From: Paraburkholderia susongensis
Lineage (GTDB): Bacteria > Pseudomonadota > Gammaproteobacteria > Burkholderiales > Burkholderiaceae
Direction of reading: 5' to 3'
DNA length: 64,000 nucleotides
Assembly: GCF_900177725.1 (NCBI RefSeq)
Contig: NZ_FXAT01000005.1
Coordinates: 186,001-250,000, forward strand
This document shows positions 1-12,075 of this stretch, one piece after another. The notes under the pieces were generated by a model, which was not told the DNA's origin, searched no databases, and saw nothing but the letters and a program-made list of their open reading frames with translations. The translations under genes were made by a program, and so were the position numbers. The number at the start of each line of letters is the position of its first letter. Positions within the stretch are counted from its first letter, which is position 1.

Positions 1-1
1 G

Positions 2-103
2 CCCTACTCGGCTTTGCTGAGCGAGCGGTTCGGCATCCCCGTGTTCGACATCGTCACGATGGTCGAATGGTTTCATGCGGGACTGCGGCCAAGGCGCTTC
101 TGA
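2..103 (+). CDS. Asp/Glu racemase-family protein, C-terminal end only
   Basis: The window opens inside an open frame that ends at the TGA at 101-103. Its last 33 residues include FGIPVFDIVTMVEWFHAGL and then PRRF. A short hydrophobic strand with Pro-Val-Phe-Asp followed by a helix is how aspartate/glutamate and hydantoin racemase-family proteins often end, and the family occurs elsewhere in this window (20054-20716). The catalytic part lies outside the window, so substrate and activity cannot be judged. The family call is an inference from a short tail. Confidence 0.4.
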   Translation, partial: PYSALLSERFGIPVFDIVTMVEWFHAGLRPRRF

Positions 104-484
104 CGCTCCGGTTTCCTGCTCGTGCAACCAGTAAATGTCGACGGCATTTCCGTTCGTACCCGATGTATGACTGCAACACTCAGGCGCGAAATCCGGCCGT
201 GGCGCAATTGCAATGCGCCGGTCTGTCACGCGAGAGCTTTTGACGATCACGCACCAATGAGCGAGCCGGAAGACATCGGCGGATTGTTCAAAGGGCGTCA
301 GAGATTATCCGATTCTTAATATCGGGTGTTGATTTGAAAACGCATTGATTTTTCCGTTCGTGATACACAGCTGGCATTTTCAAAAACAAAATAGTTGGGT
401 AGACTTGGCCTACCTTGATCGATCTGGACAGACGATTGCCTTTTAAAGAAGTTGTCATAAACCTTCATCTCTTTGGAGAACGAA
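104..484. other. Intergenic region upstream of the gluconate-dehydrogenase-type operon
   Basis: I see no convincing gene in these 381 bases. The right half is AT-rich compared with the rest and probably carries the promoter of the operon that begins at 485. A short inverted repeat, GGTAG-N7-CTACC, lies near 394-411 and could be an operator. I could not place a -35/-10 pair with confidence. Confidence 0.5.
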
Positions 485-1192
485 GTGAAAAGGCGAAGGT
501 TTCTCTCATCAATGCTGTTGTTCGCAGCGACCGTCGTGATTGCCAAAGCAAAGGTGATCTACGGTGGCATGCCGTGGGTCAAGGACCCGGTCGTACTGCC
601 GGAACCCGTAACGCCGGATGGCTGGAAATACTTCACCGCGGACGAGGCGGCAGCGGTCGAAGCGATTGCCGACCGTTTGATCCCGCACGACGAAATCAGC
701 ATTGGCGGCAAGGAAGCAGGTTGTGCGCTGTTCATCGACCGCCAGTTGAGCGGAGATTACGGCAAAGCCATCACGCAATACCGGCTAGGGTCCGTGACGC
801 CCGGCACGCCGCAGCAAGGCCCGCAGTTTAGCGACACGCCCGCGCAGCGCTACCGTGCCGGCTTGGGCGCGCTCGATGCGCACTGCAAGAAAGCATTCGA
901 CGGCAAGGCGTTTGCGGCGCTCTCCGCAGACCAGCAGGACGCACTATTAACGCAGATCGAATCAGGCGAACTCGCGCTCGAGGCCGTCGATTCGCAAGCG
1001 TTCTTCAACATGCTGCTGCAGAACGTGCGCGAAGGCTTCTTTGCCGATCCGATCTACGGCGGCAACAAGAACATGGCGGGCTGGAAAATGCTCGGTTTTC
1101 CCGGCGCGCAGTATGACTTTCGCGATGTGATCGGCCGCCGCGGCGAAGACCTCAAGATCATTCCGATCAGCCTCATCAACAGGAAGAGTTGA
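485..1192 (+). CDS. Gluconate 2-dehydrogenase subunit 3 family protein (small subunit)
   Basis: A 235-residue small subunit of a periplasmic FAD-dependent sugar or sugar-acid dehydrogenase. The GTG at 485 is preferred because GGAG sits 6 bases before it. A TTG at 473 is in frame but has no ribosome site. The N-terminus is a Tat signal (KRRRFLSS followed by a hydrophobic run), so the protein is exported folded and probably carries the leaderless GMC partner with it. The mature part contains the family stretch EAIADRLIPHDE and a C-terminal YGGNKNMAGWKMLGFPGAQY. It leads a three-gene operon with the GMC flavoprotein (1280) and the tri-haem cytochrome (3055). The electron donor may be gluconate, sorbose or another polyol; the sequence does not decide. 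Confidence 0.88.
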   Translation: MKRRRFLSSMLLFAATVVIAKAKVIYGGMPWVKDPVVLPEPVTPDGWKYFTADEAAAVEAIADRLIPHDEISIGGKEAGCALFIDRQLSGDYGKAITQYRLGSVTPGTPQQGPQFSDTPAQRYRAGLGALDAHCKKAFDGKAFAALSADQQDALLTQIESGELALEAVDSQAFFNMLLQNVREGFFADPIYGGNKNMAGWKMLGFPGAQYDFRDVIGRRGEDLKIIPISLINRKS

Positions 1193-1279
1193 CGCGCAGT
1201 ATCCGCGTCCGGTCAGCACGGGCGCGTCGCAATAGCAAACATAACAGCATGCCCCACATGGCGTTTTGCGGAGAATGAC

Positions 1280-3052
1280 ATGGCGGACAAGCGTCCCAAG
1301 GTTGACGCAGTCATAGTCGGGCTCGGCTGGGCCGGTTCGCTGATGGCGAACGAACTCACCGAGGCGGGTCTGAACGTGGTCGCGATCGAACGCGGTGCCT
1401 GGCGTGATACCAGCAGTGACTTTCCCACCACGATCAGTACCGACGAGTTGCGTTTCTCCACGCGCCGCTCGCTGATGCAGCCTCCCGCGATCGAAACGCT
1501 CACGTTCCGTAATAACGTCGCTCAGACTGCGCTACCGCTGCGCGACTGGAACACCTATCAGTTCGGCTGGGGTGTCGGCGGCGCGGGCACGCACTGGAAC
1601 GGGATGACGTGGCGCTTTCTGCCGACCGATTTCCAGACCTACACGAATACCGTCCAGCGCTATGGCAAGGGCAGGTTTCTCGACGGCATGCAGGTGCAGG
1701 ACTGGGGCGTAACCTACGCCGACCTCGAACCGTTCTACGACAAGTTCGAGCGCCTCGCTGGCACATCCGGTCGCGCGGGCAACATTCAGGGGAAGATCCA
1801 GGAAGGCGGCAATCCGTTCGAAGGTCCGCGCAATCGCGACTATCCGCTGCCGCCTCTCGAGCGCACGCAGGCCGCGATGATGTTCGACAAAGCCACGCGT
1901 GGACTCGGCTATCACCCGTTTCCGGTGCCTGCCGGCAACACCTCGGGTGCTTACGTGAATCCGCTCGGCGTGCATATGGCGCCGTGCACGTATTGCGGCT
2001 ATTGCGAGTTCTTCGGTTGCGGCAACTGGTCGAAGAGCAGCCCGCAAGCCTGTATCCTGCCCGCGCTGATGCAACGCTCGAACTTCAGCGTAATCAGTGA
2101 GGCCGAGGTGCTGCGAGTCAACCTCACCGAAGACAAACAGACCGCCACCGGCGTGACCTTTGTCGATCACGAGAACCACGAGTGGGAGCAACCCGCGGAC
2201 ATCGTCGTCATCTCCGCGTACCAGATGGACAACGTGCGCCTGATGCTGCTGTCGGGTATCGGCCAGCCCTATAACCGGGACACCGGCGCAGGCGTCGTGG
2301 GCCGCAACTACGCGTATCAGACGATTGCGGGCGCCTCGGTGTTTTTCGAAAACGAGCATCTGAACCCCTTCATTGGAGCGGGTGCGCTTGCGCAGGCCAT
2401 CGACGATTTCAACGGCGACAACTTCGACCATACGAACCACGATTTCATCGGCGGCGGCGTCGCACTGATTCATTCGACCAATGGCCGCCCGATCGGTCTG
2501 GCTAACGGCGTTCCGCCGGGAACGCCGCGCTGGGGCAGTGCATGGAAGAAGGCTTATCAGCATGCCTACCAGAACTACAACTCGATCTACTGCATGGGTA
2601 ACAGCTACCCGCATCGCGATGTGTTCCTCGATCTCGATCCGACCTACAAGGATCGTTTTGGCCGGCCACTCCTGCGCGTGACCTTCGACTGGATCGAGAA
2701 CGACAAGCGTTCGGCGAAGTTCATGGCCGACAGGTCGGAAGAGATCGGCCGCGCGATGGGCGCGAAGACCGTGGTGCGCAGTGAGCCGACCGCAAAACCG
2801 TTTTCGCCGATGGACAACCTCTCGTCGCATACGACCGGTGGCGCCATCATCGGCGATGATCCGAAAACGAGCGCGCTCAATCGCTACCTGCAAAGCTGGG
2901 ACGTGCACAACACATTCGTGATCGGTGCGTCGGCGTTTGCGAACAACGGCGGCTACAACCCGACGGGTACGGTCGGCGCCTTGACGCTGTGGGCAGCGCA
3001 GGCGATCAGGACGCAGTATCTGAAGTCGCCGGGCCCTCTGGTGAAGGTGTGA
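1280..3052 (+). CDS. GMC-family FAD dehydrogenase, large subunit (gluconate/sorbose dehydrogenase type)
   Basis: The 590-residue catalytic subunit. It opens with a Rossmann FAD-binding motif (VIVGLGWAGSLMANEL, about residues 11-26) and ends with the GMC C-terminal region, SSHTTGGA and FANNGGYNPTGT, which supplies the active-site His and Asn. A cysteine-rich stretch, CTYCGYCEFFGCG (about residues 238-250), is characteristic of gluconate 2-dehydrogenase alpha subunits. There is no signal peptide, in keeping with export together with the Tat-signalled small subunit upstream. The stop is only 2 bases before the GTG of the cytochrome subunit, so the two are co-translated. Electrons should pass from FAD through the haems to the quinone pool. 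The exact substrate is not resolved. Confidence 0.9.
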   Translation: MADKRPKVDAVIVGLGWAGSLMANELTEAGLNVVAIERGAWRDTSSDFPTTISTDELRFSTRRSLMQPPAIETLTFRNNVAQTALPLRDWNTYQFGWGVGGAGTHWNGMTWRFLPTDFQTYTNTVQRYGKGRFLDGMQVQDWGVTYADLEPFYDKFERLAGTSGRAGNIQGKIQEGGNPFEGPRNRDYPLPPLERTQAAMMFDKATRGLGYHPFPVPAGNTSGAYVNPLGVHMAPCTYCGYCEFFGCGNWSKSSPQACILPALMQRSNFSVISEAEVLRVNLTEDKQTATGVTFVDHENHEWEQPADIVVISAYQMDNVRLMLLSGIGQPYNRDTGAGVVGRNYAYQTIAGASVFFENEHLNPFIGAGALAQAIDDFNGDNFDHTNHDFIGGGVALIHSTNGRPIGLANGVPPGTPRWGSAWKKAYQHAYQNYNSIYCMGNSYPHRDVFLDLDPTYKDRFGRPLLRVTFDWIENDKRSAKFMADRSEEIGRAMGAKTVVRSEPTAKPFSPMDNLSSHTTGGAIIGDDPKTSALNRYLQSWDVHNTFVIGASAFANNGGYNPTGTVGALTLWAAQAIRTQYLKSPGPLVKV

Positions 3053-3054
3053 TC

Positions 3055-4371
3055 GTGAACAGGAAAAAGACCTTCATCGCTTCTATCGCCGCGCTCGCTG
3101 TCGCCGCCGCGGCTTTGTTCGCCTCGGGCCGCACCGGCGTGGCCGACGCGCAAGCCGGTGCGGCGCAGCCCACCGTTGCGCAAACCGCGCCGGCCAATGC
3201 CGATGCCGTCGCGCGCGGCATGTATCTCGCGCGTCTGGGCGACTGTATCGCCTGTCATACCGCCGAAGGCGGCAAGCCGTTCGCGGGCGGCCTGCCGCTG
3301 CAAACGCCGTTCGGCACGATCGTTTCGAGCAACATCACGCCGGACAAGGACTCCGGTATCGGCGGATGGACCGACGAAGAGTTCATTCGCGCGGTGCGGC
3401 AAGGCAGAGGCAGGCATGGCGAGTTTCTGTATCCCGCCATGCCGTACACGGCCTACGTGAAGATCACCGATCAGGACATCCGCGATATCAAGGCGTACAT
3501 GGATACGGTGCCCGCCGTGCACAATCCGGTCGTGTCGAATCAGTTGCCGTTTCCCTTCAACATCCGTCAGTTGCTGTTCTTCTGGAACCTGCTGTTCTTC
3601 GATAACACGCCGTTCAGGCATGACGACACGCAATCGGTGGAATGGAATCGCGGTGCGTATCTGGTCCAGGGACTGGGCCACTGCGGAGCGTGTCATACCG
3701 CCAAAAATTTCCTGGGCGGCGACAAGGCGCCGCTGCAGGGCGGTTTGCTGCAAGGCTGGTTTGCACCGGAGATCACAAGCAATCCCTATACCGGCCTCGG
3801 TAGCTGGACAACCGACGACATCGTTCAGTATCTGAAGACGGGCGGCAACGATCGCAGCGTCGCGTCGGGTCCCATGGCCGAAGCGGTGACGAATTCGCTT
3901 CAGCACGCGACGACGCAGGATCTGCACGGGATCGGCGTGTATCTGCGAAGCTTTCCGGGTTCGAACAACAAGCCGCCGGCGCCGCTCAATGCAAGCGATC
4001 CGCTGATGACGGCGGGCCACGATCTGTTCATAGCCAACTGCACGGCGTGTCACCGTTCGTCGGGCGAAGGGGTGGGTGGAATGGTGTCGTCGTTGAGCAG
4101 CAGCTCCAGCATCCAGGCGCCGGTCACGACCAACCTGTTGCGCACGATTCTCGTCGGCAGCCGCGGCGCGGTGACGCAAAGCAATCCGACCGGTGCAGCC
4201 ATGCCGAATTTCAGCTGGAAGCTTTCCGACGCCGAGGTCGCGGCGGTCGGCACCTATGTGCGCAACAGCATGGGCAACGCCGCCGCGCCGGTTAGCAGCG
4301 ACGACGTCAAGAAAGCACGTGAGAGCCTGGGCGCTCAGGCTCCGCTAGGTATCAGGCAGGCCGCGCAGTAG
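3055..4371 (+). CDS. Tri-haem cytochrome c subunit of the FAD dehydrogenase
   Basis: A 438-residue membrane-anchored or periplasmic cytochrome. The GTG at 3055 follows the GMC stop by 2 bases, and the preceding GAAGGTG can act as ribosome site. An N-terminal hydrophobic export signal is followed by three CXXCH haem c motifs, CIACH, CGACH and CTACH, spaced over the protein as in the cytochrome subunits of gluconate and alcohol dehydrogenases. It should accept electrons from the GMC subunit and reduce ubiquinone. With the two upstream genes it forms a complete three-component dehydrogenase. The longer frame beginning at 2989 overlaps the GMC gene and is not a likely start. Confidence 0.9.
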   Translation: MNRKKTFIASIAALAVAAAALFASGRTGVADAQAGAAQPTVAQTAPANADAVARGMYLARLGDCIACHTAEGGKPFAGGLPLQTPFGTIVSSNITPDKDSGIGGWTDEEFIRAVRQGRGRHGEFLYPAMPYTAYVKITDQDIRDIKAYMDTVPAVHNPVVSNQLPFPFNIRQLLFFWNLLFFDNTPFRHDDTQSVEWNRGAYLVQGLGHCGACHTAKNFLGGDKAPLQGGLLQGWFAPEITSNPYTGLGSWTTDDIVQYLKTGGNDRSVASGPMAEAVTNSLQHATTQDLHGIGVYLRSFPGSNNKPPAPLNASDPLMTAGHDLFIANCTACHRSSGEGVGGMVSSLSSSSSIQAPVTTNLLRTILVGSRGAVTQSNPTGAAMPNFSWKLSDAEVAAVGTYVRNSMGNAAAPVSSDDVKKARESLGAQAPLGIRQAAQ

Positions 4372-4734
4372 AAGCAGCAGGGGTCGTTTTTTCGGCGCGA
4401 TCCTATGTGCCGAAGCTATGGCGCAAATGCGGTGGCAGGCGAGAAACCGCCTGTTTCTTCGAGACATCGACGAGTTGAAAGAACCGCCGCGTCGACATAC
4501 CGCTTGCAGACTTCGGCGCGCTCGGCCGACAATCGCAAGACAGTCCCATTCCATTGCCGCGCGATTCAAGGAGCGGCGCGCAAGAGACCAGATATTCAGG
4601 ACACCGCGCCGCCTGCGGCCCCTGACTTCGGCCGCATTGAAGCCGGGCTCGCCCATAGCGCGATAATCGCCGGTTCCGGCGGTGTCCCCCATGGATTCGA
4701 GGCGCACCGATCGCGCTTTCTACAGGAGTCGCCT
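4372..4734. other. Intergenic region upstream of the encapsulin operon
   Basis: These 363 bases separate the cytochrome gene from the DyP gene. The reading frame is open through much of it, but codon use looks random and the DyP homology and ribosome site (AGGAG, 4723-4727) both point to the ATG at 4735. The region is expected to hold the promoter of the peroxidase-encapsulin-Clp operon. I could not identify a confident promoter. Confidence 0.5.
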
Positions 4735-5784
4735 ATGCCTATGCCTGATACCGAGCCTCAAGCGGTAGACAGTCCCATCACCGCCAGCGCCATCTTCATC
4801 GTGATGACGCTCACCCCCGGCGACGATCATGCTTCGACCGTACGGGACTGGTGCGGCGACGTCGCCGCCTTCGTGCGCTCGGTGGGCAAGCGCGTGCCTT
4901 CGGGCTACCTGTCCTGTGTGTGCGGATTCGGCTCGCATGCGTGGGACACGCTGTTCGGCGCGCCGCGCCCCGCGCAATTGCACCCCTTTCGCGAGATCCG
5001 CGCGGGCGAGCGTGTGGCGGTCGCCACGCCCGGCGACATTCTTCTGCATATTCGCGCCTCCCATATGGACCTGTGCTTCGAGCTTGCGACGCAGATGCTC
5101 GAGCGGCTCGGCGATGCCGTGACCGTGGTGGACGAAGTCCACGGCTTTCGCAATTTCGACATGCGCAGCATGATCGGCTTCGTCGACGGCACCGAGAACC
5201 CGCAAGGTCGCGAGGCCACGAAGTTCACGATCATCGGCGACGAGGACGCCACCTTCGCGGGCGGCAGCTACGTCCTCGTTCAGAAGTACCTGCACGACAT
5301 GAAGGGCTGGAATGCGCTGCCTGTCGAAACGCAGGAGAACATCATCGGCCGCAGGAAGCTCTCCGATATCGAACTCGCGTCCGACGTCAAGCCGTCGAAC
5401 TCGCACAGCTCGCTCACCACGCTCGACGAAAACGGCGAGGAGATGAAGATCCTGCGCGACAACATGCCGTTCGGACGCGTGGGCGACAAGGAGTTCGGCA
5501 CGTATTTCATCGGCTACGCCCGCTCGCCTGCGCCGATCGAACAGATGCTGGAGAACATGTTCATCGGCAGGCCGCCCGGCAACTACGACCGGCTGCTCGA
5601 TTTCAGCCGCGCCGTCACCGGCGGCCTCTTCTTCGTCCCCTCCGCCGACCTGCTCGAAGCGCTCGTCGAACCCGGCGCGCAGGCTGCCGCAGCAAGCGCG
5701 CCGCAACCGGACGCACCGGCTGCGGCGAACGGGGACGGTTCACTCAATATCGGCTCGCTCAAGGAACAACGCCATCATGCGTAA
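4735..5784 (+). CDS. DyP-type haem peroxidase, encapsulin cargo
   Basis: A 349-residue B-type dye-decolourising peroxidase. The GXXDG motif appears as GFVDGTENP with catalytic Asp151. His224 (SNSHSS) is the likely haem-iron ligand and Arg241 (ILRDN) the distal arginine; the spacing agrees with characterised B-type enzymes. There is no Sec or Tat signal, so the enzyme stays in the cytoplasm. After an Ala/Pro-rich linker (about 315-333) comes DGSLNIGSLK (334-343), which matches the encapsulin cargo-loading peptide of DyP cargos, then a short EQRHHA end. The gene overlaps the encapsulin shell gene by 8 bases. The protein should be packed inside the shell and reduce peroxides there. AGGAG before ATG 4735 fixes the start. 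Confidence 0.95.
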   Translation: MPMPDTEPQAVDSPITASAIFIVMTLTPGDDHASTVRDWCGDVAAFVRSVGKRVPSGYLSCVCGFGSHAWDTLFGAPRPAQLHPFREIRAGERVAVATPGDILLHIRASHMDLCFELATQMLERLGDAVTVVDEVHGFRNFDMRSMIGFVDGTENPQGREATKFTIIGDEDATFAGGSYVLVQKYLHDMKGWNALPVETQENIIGRRKLSDIELASDVKPSNSHSSLTTLDENGEEMKILRDNMPFGRVGDKEFGTYFIGYARSPAPIEQMLENMFIGRPPGNYDRLLDFSRAVTGGLFFVPSADLLEALVEPGAQAAAASAPQPDAPAAANGDGSLNIGSLKEQRHHA

Positions 5785-6628
5785 TCTCCATCGCGAACTC
5801 GCGCCCATTTCGGGCGCGGCGTGGGAACAGATCGAAGCGGAAGTCGCCCGCACTTTCAAACGCTCCGTCGCGGGGCGCCGCGTGGTGGATGTGAAAGGAC
5901 CGGCAGGCGCCACCCTGGCCGCTGTCGGCACCGGCCACCAGCACGCCATCGCGTCGCCGCAGCAGGGCGTGGAGGCGAAGCTCCGCGAATCGAGGCCGGT
6001 CGTCCAACTGACCGTGCCGTTCGAGCTGCAGCGCGACGCGATCGACGACGTCGAGCGCGGCTCGGAAGACTCCGACTGGCAGCCTGCCAAGGACGCCGCG
6101 CAGGCGCTCGCTTTCGCGGAGGACCGCGCCATCTTCGACGGCTACGCGGCGGCGGGCATCGTGGGCGTTCGCGCGGGTTCGTCCAATCCGCGGATCACGC
6201 TGCCCGACAACGTGGGCGACTATCCGAACGTCATCAGCGACGCGCTCGAAGCCCTGCGCCTTGCCGGCGTGGACGGCCCCTACTCCGTCCTGCTAGGCGC
6301 CGACGCCTACACGGCGCTCGCCGAAGCACGCGACCGGGGGTATCCCGTCATCGAGCATCTTCGGCGCATCGTCAGCGGAGAGATCATCTGGGCGCCGGCC
6401 CTGCAAGGCGGCAGCGTTCTTTCCACGCGCGGGGGCGATTACGAACTCCATCTCGGCGAGGACCTGTCCATCGGCTATCTGAGCCATACGGACAGCACGG
6501 TCCGCCTGTATCTGCGCGAGACGTTCACTTTCCTGATGCTCACTGGCGAAGCGTCGGTGCAGGTTGCGCTTTCCCAGGCCGCGCCAGGCGCGCGCCAACC
6601 TGTGCAGGACTCGCCGTCCAACGGTTAG
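5777..6628 (+). CDS. Family 1 encapsulin shell protein
   Basis: A 283-residue HK97-fold nanocompartment protein. It shows the family 1 signatures: N-terminal MRNLHRELAPISGAAWEQI, the stretch EDRAIFDG, and C-terminal YLRETFTFLMLTGEA. The usual length is about 265 residues; the extra length is a C-terminal tail rich in Ala, Pro and Ser (about 265-283). Family members assemble into icosahedral shells that load cargo through a C-terminal peptide, and the DyP gene encoded immediately upstream with an 8-base overlap carries that peptide. The stop is 13 bases before the clpK-like start, so all three genes are probably on one transcript. It is located in the cytoplasm. Confidence 0.95.
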   Translation: MRNLHRELAPISGAAWEQIEAEVARTFKRSVAGRRVVDVKGPAGATLAAVGTGHQHAIASPQQGVEAKLRESRPVVQLTVPFELQRDAIDDVERGSEDSDWQPAKDAAQALAFAEDRAIFDGYAAAGIVGVRAGSSNPRITLPDNVGDYPNVISDALEALRLAGVDGPYSVLLGADAYTALAEARDRGYPVIEHLRRIVSGEIIWAPALQGGSVLSTRGGDYELHLGEDLSIGYLSHTDSTVRLYLRETFTFLMLTGEASVQVALSQAAPGARQPVQDSPSNG

Positions 6629-6641
6629 AGGTGACCCGATC

Positions 6642-9497
<2,856 letters not shown>

Positions 9498-9513
9498 TGT
9501 GAATCCGGGCGTG

Positions 9514-9548
9514 AGCGCCGAGTGATTGATAAGAAGTCACGCGGCGCT
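9514..9548 (+). terminator. Hairpin downstream of the encapsulin-clpK operon
   Basis: A 12-bp stem with one mismatch (9514-9525 against 9537-9548) around an 11-base loop lies 16 bases after the clpK-like stop. No clear T tract follows, so it may be a weak or factor-assisted terminator or a 3' stabiliser. Confidence 0.45.
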
Positions 9549-9759
9549 CCGCACGGCTCCTCACGAACCCATCCACCCACCGCCGGCATCCGTCACGAAG
9601 CCCCTCGAGCGCCCCTCCTCGATCGCATTAGCAGAATTAGCGGACGCCGCTCGTCTCCCCATCCGCGCAACCGCCTGCGCGCAATGCTAAAGTACAGCGT
9701 TTTTTTGACGTCGCACTAAGGCACATATACAGGCTCACCAGGGGCCGGGGGGACGAGAG

Positions 9760-10671
9760 TTGGATAGCGTTGAGAACGTGCGCGCATTCCTGGCCGTGGT
9801 CGAAGTCGGCAGTTTTGCCGGTGCGGCACTCAGGCTGGGCCTCGCAGGCTCGGTGGTCACCAAACGGGTCAGCGCACTGGAAAAAGAACTGAACATGCTG
9901 CTGTTCCAGCGCACCACACGTAGTCTTCACCTCACGTCCAGCGGCAGGGAAACGATCGCGGCCGCGAGGAGTTTTCTCGCTTCGTACGAACGTCTGATGA
10001 GCGCCCCCGTCGATGATGGCCCTGCCCTGTCGGGCCGTCTTCGGATCAAGGCGCCCTCTTCGTTCACGAATCATTTCCTCGGCAAGCTCCTGAACGACTT
10101 CTTCCGCGCCCACCCGAAGGTGGATATCGAACTGCAACTGACGAACCGCCCGGTCGATCCGTTGCTCGAAGGTTTCGATTTCGTCATTACCGGACTGCCG
10201 GTCGCATACGACGGCGTCGAGGAATTCCCGCTCTGCCCGTTTCGCCGTCTCGTTTATGCAGCGCCGTCCTATCTGGAACGATATGGCGAACCCTCGCATC
10301 CGTCCGAGCTTCGCGCGCATCAATGCCTGCTGTATTCGTACCTGAGCCCGGTGCGAAACTGGACCTTTAGCGAACGCGGGTCCGGCGGCATCGACGTCAC
10401 CGTCAACGGCGCGTTTTCGACCAACGACATCGATGCCATGCATCGCGCCACGGTCGACGGTCTGGGCATTGCCGTCCTGCCGCGCTATCGCGCGAAGGCC
10501 TGCGTGCAACAGGGGCAGCTCGTGCAAATCCTGAAAGGCTTCGACCTCCCCGACTTCTGGATCAAGGTGTTGCGTCCGGCCGATCACAACAACCCGAAGC
10601 TGTTTCGGGCGCTGCTCGATTTCCTGACGCAGGGCCTGACCGACCTCGCGAAAGAAGACGACTTTCTCTAA
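9760..10671 (+). CDS. LysR-family transcriptional regulator
   Basis: A 303-residue LysR protein. The winged helix-turn-helix occupies about residues 1-60 (VRAFLAVVEVGSFAGAALRL), followed by the effector-binding domain with LRIKAPSSFTNHFLG and DFVITGLP. The start is a TTG at 9760 preceded by a purine-rich GGGGGGACGAG. It is encoded on the same strand upstream of a porin, MFS carrier and oxidoreductases (10878-15603), the likely targets. The ligand is unknown; the layout of LysR, porin and MFS suggests control of organic acid uptake. Confidence 0.88.
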   Translation: MDSVENVRAFLAVVEVGSFAGAALRLGLAGSVVTKRVSALEKELNMLLFQRTTRSLHLTSSGRETIAAARSFLASYERLMSAPVDDGPALSGRLRIKAPSSFTNHFLGKLLNDFFRAHPKVDIELQLTNRPVDPLLEGFDFVITGLPVAYDGVEEFPLCPFRRLVYAAPSYLERYGEPSHPSELRAHQCLLYSYLSPVRNWTFSERGSGGIDVTVNGAFSTNDIDAMHRATVDGLGIAVLPRYRAKACVQQGQLVQILKGFDLPDFWIKVLRPADHNNPKLFRALLDFLTQGLTDLAKEDDFL

Positions 10672-10877
10672 GGCATCGCCAGCATCCAGCGTAAGCGTGG
10701 CGCCCGCTTCCGGCCCTTCCACCCGATATTTTCCAAAATCCGCGTTCTGAACTTCCCGTTTGCCGCTATTTCCGCGACGTCGTTTCGGAGATGATTTTTC
10801 CCCACCCGTCTTCCAGCCTGGATGCGGGAGGAAAAAAGCGGGTGGGCAACTCGCCGCCCCGACAAACAGGAGACGCA

Positions 10878-12014
10878 ATGAAATATCTGGTGGCCTGCCT
10901 GCCATTGGCGGTATGCGCATATGCTCACGCACAAAGCAGTGTGACGTTGTACGGCGCGGTCGATAGCGCATTGACCTATACGAACAACCAGGGCGGCAAA
11001 AGCGCGCTCCAGACCTACAGCGGCGGCCGCGCGGGCGACAAGTTCGGTTTGCGCGGCGTCGAGGATCTGGGCTCGAATCTGAAGGCCGTCTTCGTGCTCG
11101 AAGCGGGTTTCAGCATCGAGACAGGCGCGTTCCAGCCGGCCAACACGCTGTTCGGCCGTCAGGCCTATGTGGGATTGAGCGGCGACTGGGGCAACCTGTA
11201 CCTCGGCCGCCAGTACTCGATGACGAACGACTATTTCGTGCCGTTGAGCACGAGCATGCTGTTCGCCGGCGGACTCGGCGCGACGCTCGGCGATATCGAT
11301 GGCTCGTGGAACTACAACAAGATCAGCAACGTCATCAAGTATGAAAGCCCTGTGTATCACGGCTTCAACTACAGCGCGATGCTGAGCCTGGGCGGCACGG
11401 CAGGCGACTTCGCGAATAACCGCGTGTATGGCGCCGGCGCGCAGTATGCGAACGGCGGGCTCGTCATCGCTGGCGCCTATATGAACATGCGCACGCCGGC
11501 CACCTCGATTTTCGGTGCAACGAGCTCGCCAGTCGCGGGTGCCGCATTCGCCAATCCGGTCAGCAACCCCATCTTCCAGAACTATGTGAGCGCGACGAGT
11601 CAGCAGGTGCTGGGCGGCGGCGCGAAATACACGTATGGGCGATCGCAGGCGTCGTTCCTCTATTCGAATGTCCGTTTTCTGGACATCGTACGCACGGCGT
11701 CGAATCGCAACGCGCCCGCCAATGCCGCGTTCAACAACTACCAGATCAATTACGGCTTCAACTTCACGCCGGCGACGATGGTAGGCGTCGCATGGCAATA
11801 CAGCGCGGCACCGCACAGCAATTACAACTCGTTCGCGGCGGGCACGTCTTATCTGTTCTCGAAGTCGACGTACGTGTACGGCATGTGCCTGTGGCAGCAT
11901 GCGAGCGGCGTCGATTCGACGGGCGAGACGGCCGTCGCCAATCTGTTCGGTCTGACGCCGTCGAGCACGGCCAATCAGGTGGCCGTGCGCGTCGGACTGC
12001 GGAAGATGTTCTGA
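10878..12014 (+). CDS. Gram-negative porin (Burkholderiales type)
   Basis: A 378-residue outer-membrane trimeric beta-barrel porin. A cleavable signal (MKYLVACLPLAVCAYAHA) precedes QSSVTLYGAVDSALTY, the typical first strand of the OmpC-like porins of Burkholderia. Repeated alternating aromatic/hydrophilic strands (FGLRGVEDLG, GRQAYVGLSG) and the terminal VRVGLRKMF with C-terminal Phe, the outer-membrane insertion signal, complete the picture. AGGAG before ATG 10878 fixes the start. It lies between the LysR gene and the MFS carrier and probably admits the substrate of that carrier. Confidence 0.92.
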   Translation: MKYLVACLPLAVCAYAHAQSSVTLYGAVDSALTYTNNQGGKSALQTYSGGRAGDKFGLRGVEDLGSNLKAVFVLEAGFSIETGAFQPANTLFGRQAYVGLSGDWGNLYLGRQYSMTNDYFVPLSTSMLFAGGLGATLGDIDGSWNYNKISNVIKYESPVYHGFNYSAMLSLGGTAGDFANNRVYGAGAQYANGGLVIAGAYMNMRTPATSIFGATSSPVAGAAFANPVSNPIFQNYVSATSQQVLGGGAKYTYGRSQASFLYSNVRFLDIVRTASNRNAPANAAFNNYQINYGFNFTPATMVGVAWQYSAAPHSNYNSFAAGTSYLFSKSTYVYGMCLWQHASGVDSTGETAVANLFGLTPSSTANQVAVRVGLRKMF

Positions 12015-12075
12015 CCGGAATGAAACGTGGCAAGCCTCGCTTGCCCGATACTGACGATGGATGCAGGAGACAGCA

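Noticed and set aside
4637..4657. TTGAAG-N9-CCCATA upstream of the DyP gene, considered as a sigma-32 heat-shock promoter
   Set aside because: The spacer is shorter than the usual 11-16 bases and only part of the hexamers match. It is too weak to report as a promoter.
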